Positions 20,467-26,341 of a stretch of DNA of 26,341 nucleotides are shown in pieces; positions within the stretch are counted from its first letter, which is position 1, and each line of letters opens with the position of its first letter. The translations under genes were made by a program, and so were the position numbers. The notes under the pieces were generated by a model. That model was given only the letters and a program-made list of their open reading frames with translations. It searched no databases and was not told the DNA's origin. The DNA comes from Tritrichomonas foetus (Eukaryota; Parabasalia; Tritrichomonadida; Tritrichomonadidae). The stretch spans positions 97,082-123,422 of the forward strand of contig MLAK01000344.1 in NCBI GenBank assembly GCA_001839685.1, read 5' to 3'.

Positions 20467-20610
20467 ATTCTTATTCTTATTCTTATTCTTATTCTTATTC
20501 TTATTCTTATTCTTATTCTTATTCTTATTCTTATTCTTATTCTTATTCTTATTCTTATTCTAATTCTAATTCTTATTCTCATTCTCATTCTTATTCTTAT
20601 TCTCATTCTT
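20467..20610. repeat. Hexanucleotide array (ATTCTT)n, 24 units
   Basis: Twenty-four six-base units stay in exact phase. The first 15 units (20467-20556) are perfect ATTCTT. The last 9 include variants ATTCTA (two adjacent) and ATTCTC (three). The pure block at one end and variant units at the other fit growth by slippage from the left end. The array leaves frames open on both strands (Ser-Tyr or Arg-Ile repeats), which should not be taken as genes. Confidence 0.95.
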
Positions 20611-20708
20611 ATAAACATAAAAACCCAAAATATTTTCAAACATACATCCATACATCCTTTGTACAAATAGTTTATAAAAAAAACACGATAAAACATATGA
20701 CTCCAATG

Positions 20709-22736
20709 CTATAAAACTGTAATAGCAAGCATTATCCTACCAGATACTCCTTGCTCATTGAGAGGCTTGTCTTTCTCAAGTGGTCCTGCCATTGGCTGCC
20801 CCATTGGTTGAAGTTCAAAGCTATCCATAAACAAGCGCTCCTCTTCAGAAAATTCAATTGTCTGTCCAGCTACCCAAGCATAGACAGTACTTCCAGCTGC
20901 AGAAGGATCGAATTTCCTGATTGAACGCGCGCCACTTGGCATTGTAACAGCAATTGTTGTTCCTTTGGCTGGTTCAGGTGGTAATGCAGCAAATAATCTT
21001 CGGACTTCATCAGCACGGCTTTCTTTGGCAGCCTCCTCAGCAAGACGGGCTTCCTCCTCACGACGAAGACGAGCAGCCTCTTCAGCTTCCTTCATGCGGG
21101 CTTCTTGTTGAGCCTGTTCAAATTCAAGATCTTGAATGTTTCTGATTGCTTGTGATTCACTTAACTGTCTTTCACTTGGGGGTCTTGATGTGACTGTATT
21201 ATTTGAATTGCTATTTGGTTGAGTATTTGAATTACTATTTGGTCGATTATTTGAATTTGAACGAGAGGCAACACTTCCTGAAGTCGATGTAGGAGGTTGA
21301 TTAGCTTGCGATCGTGGTGCAGGATGGTTGGGTGGAGGAGGTTGAGCGAAACTGTTCTGTGATGAAGGAATGCGAGTATTGGAATGGCGGCGTGCTGGAG
21401 ATGGAATGACGGGTGCTTCAAAGTCTGCAGAGGGATCGAAGTCGTCGTGAAGGAAGGTTTCGGCTTCATCAAGGCGTCGTCCAATTTCGTCAATCTTCGA
21501 AGATAATTCGACAAATGTTTGAGGGGTTGCGCGGGTACCGATGCCACCTCCTCGTGATGGCTGCTTCTGTCTTGATGTTGTCTTGGTGGTGGTGGTTCCT
21601 CGTGTGGTACCACGCGCGGATGGTGGCTTTGATGTTGTTGAGGTTGTCTTTGTTACGTTTACTTTTTTCTTTGATGTTGGGTTTGATGTGGTTGGATGGC
21701 CTCCACGATTTGCTGTACCACGGGATCCACTGACTCCACCAAGCGAACCATTGACTAAGAGGTCTGAAACATCGCCAATGGCACCTCCCCTCTTTGACGC
21801 AGCTCTGGTCGGATTGGCATTGGCATTTGTTCCTGATGGTCGCCTTTGAGCGGCTCTTTCAGTGGCTGTTGTGTTTGTTGTTGTATGGCGTGGAGCTGGG
21901 TGGCCAGAGACGCTTTCCTGCCTCCTTCCGGCCGATCCAGAATTTGATATCGCATTCGTTTGTCTCGATCGGGAATCTGTATGGGTAGCTCCCACTGCTG
22001 TTATATTTGTTTGACGGCGCGTGTTTGTCGCTCCTCGTGGAGTTGCTCCGGACCTTCCGGACGTTGGCGTTCGATTTGTGTTGTTATTTGTTCGTGTAGT
22101 ACGTTTATTTCTATTTGATAATGTTGGCGCAGCAGCATTATAAGAGGGAAGTGGTGTTGGTTCAGGATTAGGTCGTGGAAGATATTCACCATCATTTTCA
22201 CCATAACCGCCAAAATTTGAATATAAATTATTTCTGGTATTTCGAGCGTTGTTGGTCGTTGTATGCGTATTATTTGATTGCCCTCTTGTAACAGATGAAT
22301 TTCTATTGTAGCGTGACATTTGGGGAGATCGATATCCTACTTCGTCAGCTGGTGATGGCTTTGGCCTCAAATGTGGAGGAATAAGCTGGTCATCCAATGA
22401 CTTTTCAATTGCGAGCCTTACGGCTTCATCTTCGTCATATTCGCCATTTCCGAATTCTTCATCGAATGCTACCGGCCCGTGTCTAACATTCTGGCGGTTG
22501 CTGGTGGTCCTCGGTCTGGATGGTTGACGAGCTGGAGGTTGATGTGTTTGATATTGCGTATCGTCTTCAAAATAATCATTTTCGTAATTCTGATGGGAGA
22601 AATTCGAATTTGAGTTCTCGTCGAGGATTGAATTGAGTGTCAATTGAAATTCCACGTCATTCATGCGCTGAATCTCCTGCCGCGTGATCCCATGTGCGAT
22701 GAGTATGTTGCAGAAGTCGTTTCGTGCATCAAGCAT
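20709..22736 (-). CDS. UIM- and UBX-domain protein, probable Cdc48/p97 adaptor
   Basis: This is likely a ubiquitin-binding cofactor of the Cdc48/p97 ATPase. The 675 residues start at the ATG at 22736-22734 (MLDARNDFCN). A ubiquitin-interacting motif lies at about 98-116 (DEDEAVRLAIEKSLDD, with the conserved Ala and Ser113). Residues 120-530 are low complexity, rich in Thr, Asn, Arg, Ser and Pro, with several RGG-like spots (KRGGA, NRGGH, SRGGG). A charged helix (about 535-590, EEAARLRREEEARLAEEAA) leads into a C-terminal UBX domain (591-675), as in FAF1-type proteins. The UBX loop that usually carries the Phe-Pro-Arg p97 contact reads PMGQPM here, so the contact may be lost or altered. The gene is more GC-rich than its neighbours, which produces several long shadow frames. 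It converges on the USP7 homologue. The stop is TAG. Confidence 0.9.
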   Translation of the reverse strand: MLDARNDFCNILIAHGITRQEIQRMNDVEFQLTLNSILDENSNSNFSHQNYENDYFEDDTQYQTHQPPARQPSRPRTTSNRQNVRHGPVAFDEEFGNGEYDEDEAVRLAIEKSLDDQLIPPHLRPKPSPADEVGYRSPQMSRYNRNSSVTRGQSNNTHTTTNNARNTRNNLYSNFGGYGENDGEYLPRPNPEPTPLPSYNAAAPTLSNRNKRTTRTNNNTNRTPTSGRSGATPRGATNTRRQTNITAVGATHTDSRSRQTNAISNSGSAGRRQESVSGHPAPRHTTTNTTATERAAQRRPSGTNANANPTRAASKRGGAIGDVSDLLVNGSLGGVSGSRGTANRGGHPTTSNPTSKKKVNVTKTTSTTSKPPSARGTTRGTTTTKTTSRQKQPSRGGGIGTRATPQTFVELSSKIDEIGRRLDEAETFLHDDFDPSADFEAPVIPSPARRHSNTRIPSSQNSFAQPPPPNHPAPRSQANQPPTSTSGSVASRSNSNNRPNSNSNTQPNSNSNNTVTSRPPSERQLSESQAIRNIQDLEFEQAQQEARMKEAEEAARLRREEEARLAEEAAKESRADEVRRLFAALPPEPAKGTTIAVTMPSGARSIRKFDPSAAGSTVYAWVAGQTIEFSEEERLFMDSFELQPMGQPMAGPLEKDKPLNEQGVSGRIMLAITVL

Positions 22737-22760
22737 TCAATCTGAATATACGTTATCCAT
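22737..22760 (-). promoter_or_regulatory. Seven-codon upstream ORF abutting the UBX start
   Basis: On the minus strand ATG at 22760-22758 opens MDNVYSD followed by TGA. The next base begins the ATG of the UBX gene, in the same frame. Termination at that point would place a ribosome exactly at the main start. The transcription start is not known, so its presence in the mRNA is unproven. Confidence 0.3.
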
Positions 22761-23550
22761 TTTAAAAAATTTATAAACTTTTTGTTTGTTTAATTGACCA
22801 GGTGATTCTTTTATTCTCACAAAAATTCCAATTTCTGAATCGGCGAATAATTATTTCCGCTTTGTCAGAATTTTGGCCGACAAATTGATGATTGTTGTTA
22901 ATCACAATTAGAAAATATGGAGATGATACAAATCATCAAAAAGGAAAGTGTATAAGCACTACAAATATTTGATAGGATAGAGAAATTATTAGGATAGATT
23001 TTTCAAATTGAATTTTTTTCATTTTTGTTCAAAAATTTCATCTATGATGATGAAAAATGGAGACATGCACTTAGACAATCGTGTTAATGGACTCAATATA
23101 TGAAAAATATAAATATAATCACTATTTAATAAATTCATATTCAACAATTTCCTTTAAAGGCATTATTGGACCAATTCTAGTAATTATGAAACAAAGTAAT
23201 TAGTTGAATGTGTTTCACACAGTTATAATGCTAAAATTGACAACAGATTTACCAATATTCGAGTATTTGTATCGGATGATTATGATCTCAAAAAGTGGGA
23301 TTGTAACACATGATATAAAAATAATCCAAAGAATCAATTCATCCCAATATATGAATATTATAATGGAAGAATTTTAAGAGATTAATTAATCCGATTTTTC
23401 TAAATCGACATTATGTAGAAATTACGATATTGATTCAGAGCACCATTGAAATTTTCTGAAAATTACACTTCTCAAATTTGTAATTTTTTTTGGGATGTAT
23501 GATAAGATTGAGAAGATTTGAAATTATTGAGTTAATCGTAATTCAAATCT

Positions 23551-23586
23551 TTCAGAAAAAAGTTGAATTGTTCCTTCAGAAAAAAG
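23551..23586 (+). repeat. Perfect 12-bp direct repeat upstream of tubby-like gene
   Basis: TTCAGAAAAAAG occurs at 23551-23562 and again at 23575-23586, start to start 24 bp, ending 48 bp before the ATG. It may be a factor-binding site or a chance duplication in A-rich sequence. Confidence 0.5.
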
Positions 23587-23622
23587 CAAAAAATAATCTT
23601 CACAATATTTTCTTCAAAAAAC

Positions 23623-23632
23623 TCATTTTTTC
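23623..23632 (+). promoter_or_regulatory. Candidate initiator TCATTTTTTC of tubby-like gene
   Basis: TCATT fits the trichomonad initiator TCA+1Y(T/A), and its A lies 10 nt before the ATG at 23635, the expected leader length. A second match, TCACA, has its A at 23602. Of the initiator candidates in the window this is the best placed. Confidence 0.4.
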
Positions 23633-23634
23633 TC

Positions 23635-24495
23635 ATGCTCGGAAGCCCACAAATTGAAAATTCAAGGATAAGATCACTGAGAGACATTACTTCTGTTCCT
23701 GTTCGTGGACCAAAAGGAGGAAAATTTCACAAATTCTTCAAAAATATCTCAACTCCAAACCATCACAAAATCATTGATGGTCACAATGATGAAAATGATA
23801 TTTATAATAAACAAAATTCAAGGAAATCTGGTTTCAACACTTTTTCTTGCATTAGAAGCGGATCAAAAAATAAGACATTTTATTTCATTGCAAACGATTC
23901 AGGTGTATGCTTATATACTGCCATTCATAATAATGAAACAAATGCATATAAAATATACAAATCTTTGGTGATTCATAAAATGGCGCAATCACATCAAACA
24001 AGTGGAAATCATTCAGAAATTGCATATTTATTGTATTCGAATGATTTTTGTGATTTTTCGCTTCGTGAAAACCTTTCTAATGATGACCACAAAGCAGATT
24101 CAATTTCAAATATTCGCAATAACAAAAATAATAGGTCAAAGCGAAATAATAATAACAATCGTGAAATACTAGCTATCCAATTCCGTAGATTTAAAAATGT
24201 AATGTTGGCTCCAAGAAAACTTTCTTTGTATTTCTTCAATCAGTCTGAAACAATGCCATCATTTTTGAAAAATGCTGATCCAGATTTGGCCTCCTTTAAT
24301 AAATGGAAGTTGGATCTGAACTCAGAGAATGTTGTGAAAAGCATCAAAAATTGTAAAATAGAGAATGAACAACATAAGACATTTGGATATATTCGGAAAT
24401 GCGGAAAAAATGAACTAGAAATTGAAGCCCGAGAAGATATCGATGATCTAAGATTATTTGCAATGACTATTGCATCATTCATGTGTAAGAAATAA
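23635..24495 (+). CDS. Diverged tubby C-terminal-domain protein
   Basis: Tubby domains form a beta barrel around a central helix, bind phosphoinositides in animals, and carry membrane cargo into cilia. The frame opens upstream without an ATG, so I take the first ATG at 23635 (MLGSPQIENS), giving 286 residues. The match is to the tubby core by pattern: FYFIANDSGVCLYTA (82-96) fits the first strands. ILAIQFRRFKNVMLAPRKLS fits the segment that ends GPRKMS in tubby. KSIKNCKI (235-242) fits ASVKNFQI. FGYIRK (250-255) through LRLFAMTIASF fits the C-terminal FGRV...LQAFAIALSSF helix. A basic, Asn-rich insert lies near 155-180. The basic cluster that contacts PI(4,5)P2 in mouse tubby seems replaced by HNNE (98-101). 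Assignment rests on eye alignment, but the C-terminal match is specific. The stop is TAA. Confidence 0.75.
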   Translation: MLGSPQIENSRIRSLRDITSVPVRGPKGGKFHKFFKNISTPNHHKIIDGHNDENDIYNKQNSRKSGFNTFSCIRSGSKNKTFYFIANDSGVCLYTAIHNNETNAYKIYKSLVIHKMAQSHQTSGNHSEIAYLLYSNDFCDFSLRENLSNDDHKADSISNIRNNKNNRSKRNNNNNREILAIQFRRFKNVMLAPRKLSLYFFNQSETMPSFLKNADPDLASFNKWKLDLNSENVVKSIKNCKIENEQHKTFGYIRKCGKNELEIEAREDIDDLRLFAMTIASFMCKK

Positions 24496-24832
24496 TTTGC
24501 TGTGGTTTATGAATAAATATTTATTTTTCGAGATTATTATATTCTGCTAATTAATTTATTCAATAAATTTCATTGATTTTTAAAATCATGAAATCATAAT
24601 TATTTTTATATTTTACTATACTTGTCCGAGTTGCAATAGGAAGGAGAACTAAGTTCAAACAACCATTTATCTATAGAATTGTTGTGAAGAAAGCACGTTG
24701 CTTAACGTACAATAAAAGTGAAATTTCTATGAGATACGATTCCATTTAAAGAACATATTTAACCATTGGTAAGAAATATTTCACCTTGGTAACGATGGGA
24801 AATTTTATCTCAAATTTTTTCGCCAAAGCAAA
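24496..24832. other. Intergenic, promoter of the MAP kinase
   Basis: These 337 bp are AT-rich. AATAAATATT at about 24511 could end the tubby-like transcript. The right part carries paired TTGGTAA motifs and a TCAAATTT element 21 nt before the kinase ATG. An out-of-frame ATG at 24795 opens an 18-codon frame overlapping the kinase start. Confidence 0.6.
24766..24792 (+). promoter_or_regulatory. Paired TTGGTAA motifs, 20 bp apart
   Basis: TTGGTAA occurs at 24766-24772 and 24786-24792, in the same orientation, about two helical turns apart and 41-67 bp upstream of the kinase ATG. A near match, TTGGTTAAG, is at 14400 in the dynein/coiled-coil promoter. Role as a factor-binding site is inference. 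Confidence 0.35.
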
Positions 24833-25894
24833 ATGGGAGACGAAAATATAACAATAAACATCGAACAGCTCGAACGTGACACAAGAGGACGATATAAATT
24901 TGAACGCATTTTAGGTCATGGCGCATATGGGGTAGTTTATGCTGCCCTCGACATTCAAACAGGCAGGCACGTTGCAGTAAAGCGCGTTGAACGAGTTTTT
25001 GATTCACTTCTTGATGCAAAACGAATTCTCCGTGAAGTGAAAATCCTCGGAATTTTACATCATGAAAATGTAACGACTTTGTTTGATGTTTGCGCAACAG
25101 CGGATTTCGTGCATTATGATACAATTATTGTTGTCGTCGAATTGATGGATACTGATTTGCATCATATTATATATAGCGATCAAAAACTTTCCGTTGATCA
25201 TCGTCGTTATTTCGTCTATCAAATTCTCAGAGGACTGAAATATGTTCATTCAACCACAATCATTCATCGTGATTTAAAGCCAAGCAACTTATTGGTTAAT
25301 GCCAATTGTGATTTGAAGCTATGCGACTTTGGTCTTGCACGAATTGAAAACGATAAAGAATTTATGACTGAATATGTAACAACTAGGTGGTATCGTGCTC
25401 CTGAAGTTCTGCTATTATTTGGCCATTATGGACCAGAAATTGACCTTTGGAGCGTTGGATGCATTTTTGCTGAGCTTATTTTAAGGAAGCCACTATTCCC
25501 AGGAAAGTCAACATTAAACCAATTAAGCGTAATTGTCGAACGGATTGGATCTCCGACCGAAGAAGATCTTGCTGATCTCAAAAATTTGAAAGCGAGGAAG
25601 TTCATGATGTCACTTCCGCATCGTGAAATGGTTGATTGGACTAAGCTTTTGCGTGGTGGAACGCCTCAGGAAATCGATTTAATTTCTAGAATGCTCACAT
25701 GGGACCCAAAGAAAAGAATAACTGCTGATGAAGCGGTTGAACACCCGTATTTTGCAAAATTGCATGACCCTTTTGATGAGCCTGTTTCTTTTCCTGTTGA
25801 TGAATTTGATTTTGAAAGAAATGATGTGACAATGGAACAAATGAGAAGAGAAATTTGGAGTGAAATTTTACACTATCATCCAGACTCACAATAA
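24833..25894 (+). CDS. ERK-type MAP kinase with TEY activation loop
   Basis: This is a Ser/Thr protein kinase of the CMGC group, activated by dual phosphorylation by an upstream MAPK kinase. At 353 residues it has the size of ERK2 (about 360). Visible elements are the glycine loop GHGAYGVV (28-35), ATP lysine K50 in VAVKRV, and helix C glutamate E68. HRDLKPSN has catalytic D147 and DFG starts at D165. The activation loop has T179-E180-Y181, then VTTRWYRAPE, and the MAPK insert follows. After the catalytic core, DPFDEPVSFPVDEFDFE matches the acidic common-docking site of ERKs. All catalytic residues are present, so it should be active. There is no signal or lipid motif in this frame. The stop TAA is followed by A, giving a TAAA tetramer that may serve as polyadenylation signal. 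Substrates cannot be told from sequence; ERK1/2 versus other TEY classes is unresolved. Confidence 0.97.
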   Translation: MGDENITINIEQLERDTRGRYKFERILGHGAYGVVYAALDIQTGRHVAVKRVERVFDSLLDAKRILREVKILGILHHENVTTLFDVCATADFVHYDTIIVVVELMDTDLHHIIYSDQKLSVDHRRYFVYQILRGLKYVHSTTIIHRDLKPSNLLVNANCDLKLCDFGLARIENDKEFMTEYVTTRWYRAPEVLLLFGHYGPEIDLWSVGCIFAELILRKPLFPGKSTLNQLSVIVERIGSPTEEDLADLKNLKARKFMMSLPHREMVDWTKLLRGGTPQEIDLISRMLTWDPKKRITADEAVEHPYFAKLHDPFDEPVSFPVDEFDFERNDVTMEQMRREIWSEILHYHPDSQ

Positions 25895-26295
25895 AGTTTT
25901 ATTTGATTGTAAAGATTTATGTAAAAAAAAAAAAATGATAATTGAATGAAATTTATTTTAAAAGTAGAAAAAATTAGCAATATATTTTGTAAAAATGAGT
26001 AGTCGAACATGATCAGTAATTAAAAAAGATAAAAGCATGAACTAAAAATGATATTCGATTGATTAATTTAACGAGAATGTCCTCTGAGAATTCAAGGTCA
26101 AATTTTCCTTTTTCCAAAAAAATAATGTATATTCTGATTAATCATTGATCCTTTAAGGATGTAGTCCCATGCCGTTAACTATTAAAAAAATTGAATATGT
26201 GATGATGATNATTTTTCAGATGGGTATTGAAATATTTGAGATATCTCAGAATTATTTTGAAACAAACATGCACAAAAAGTGAATAATTTTTTCTG
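25895..26295. other. Intergenic, AT-rich, with one ambiguous base
   Basis: This is the 3' flank of the kinase and possible promoter of a following gene. A run of A starts near 25923. A 13-bp odd palindrome ATCCTTTAAGGAT lies at 26148-26160. Position 26210 is N within GATGATGATN, so local sequence is uncertain. No convincing gene is seen. Confidence 0.6.
26148..26160. repeat. 13-bp palindrome ATCCTTTAAGGAT
   Basis: Six-base arms ATCCTT and AAGGAT pair perfectly around a central T. It is short, but it is the only clear GC-containing symmetry in this AT-rich spacer, about 135 bp before a possible start codon. Confidence 0.3.
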
Positions 26296-26341
26296 ATGAA
26301 ATCACAAAAAGCTGTCAGTCGCCCTCAAAAAGTAATAGATC
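26296..26341 (+). CDS. Possible 5' end of a further gene, cut by the window edge
   Basis: ATG at 26296 opens a frame (MKSQKAVSRPQKVID) that runs off the end after 15 codons. The base composition becomes richer in G and C exactly here compared with the preceding spacer, which is the only support. Fifteen codons are too few to name or confirm it. Confidence 0.3.
   Translation, partial: MKSQKAVSRPQKVID

Larger units (their letters stand above)
20191..20708. other. Convergent intergenic region of USP7-type and UBX genes
   Basis: The 518 bp hold the 3' ends of two converging genes. Contents are a T40 tract, about 230 bp of unremarkable AT-rich sequence, the hexanucleotide array, and about 100 bp with TTTTATAAAC-like elements that could serve the 3' end of either transcript. 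Frames open across the array are repeat artefacts. Confidence 0.7.
22737..23634. other. Intergenic, about 900 bp, no gene seen
   Basis: This is the longest gene-free stretch and contains the outward-facing promoters of the UBX and tubby-like genes. It is AT-rich with stops in all frames. Small structures noted are two copies of TAGGATAGA (22973-22981 and 22990-22998), a block at 23401-23437 that resembles 16281-16320, and the 12-bp direct repeat at 23551-23586. No RNA gene or mobile element was recognised. Confidence 0.65.

Noticed and set aside
20467..20610. CRISPR-like or telomeric array
   Set aside because: Units are six bases with no spacers, and the sequence is internal and not a known telomere repeat; it is a simple microsatellite.
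20388..20714. 108-residue plus-strand frame with a long Ser-Tyr repeat, and an Arg-Ile repeat frame on the minus strand
   Set aside because: Both exist only because a six-base repeat without stops stays open in every such frame; no conserved flanks, and the array is intergenic.
21161..21849. Several frames of 100-150 residues on both strands within the UBX gene
   Set aside because: Shadows of a low-complexity, GC-richer coding region; only the long frame carries UIM and UBX motifs.
23563..23634. 24-residue N-terminal extension of the tubby-like protein from a TTG
   Set aside because: Non-ATG start; the segment covers the A-rich direct repeat and lies before the candidate initiator at 23623.

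Overview
This is an AT-rich nuclear window from a protist. It has large intron-free reading frames (one of 12.3 kb), short compact promoters, and all three standard stop codons in use. Two genes have a TAAA tetramer overlapping the stop codon, a known polyadenylation signal in trichomonads. The gene set (axonemal dynein, tubby-like protein, ERK-type kinase, USP7) means a flagellate eukaryote. The style fits a parabasalid, most likely a Tritrichomonas-like species. That identification is inference; no rRNA or other marker gene is present.

Layout, left to right. (1) A minus-strand gene of unknown function runs off the left edge and has a strongly acidic tail (1-1255). (2) A complete, unspliced inner-arm type axonemal dynein heavy chain of 4115 residues lies on the minus strand (1913-14260). 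(3) A 246-bp divergent promoter separates it from a plus-strand coiled-coil protein of unknown function (14507-16036). (4) A USP7/HAUSP-type ubiquitin protease, with MATH, catalytic and C-terminal ubiquitin-like regions, lies on the plus strand (16570-20190). It converges on (5) a minus-strand UIM-plus-UBX protein (20709-22736). Between the two are a 40-base T tract and a 24-unit hexanucleotide array. (6) A small, diverged tubby-domain protein (23635-24495) and (7) an ERK-type MAP kinase with a TEY activation loop (24833-25894) follow on the plus strand. (8) A possible start of another plus-strand gene is cut by the right edge.

Two themes are visible. Dynein, perhaps the coiled-coil protein, and the tubby-like protein point to flagellum biology. 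The USP7 homologue and the UIM/UBX protein both belong to the ubiquitin/Cdc48 system and converge on the same intergenic region. I see no operon structure, so shared location is only weak evidence for shared function.

I found no mobile element, CRISPR array, RNA gene or evident new multi-gene system. The points most worth a second look are the diverged tubby protein, the degenerate AAA3 nucleotide site of the dynein, the UBX domain without its usual FPR loop, upstream mini-reading frames ending at the start codons of three genes, and repeat motifs in several promoters.
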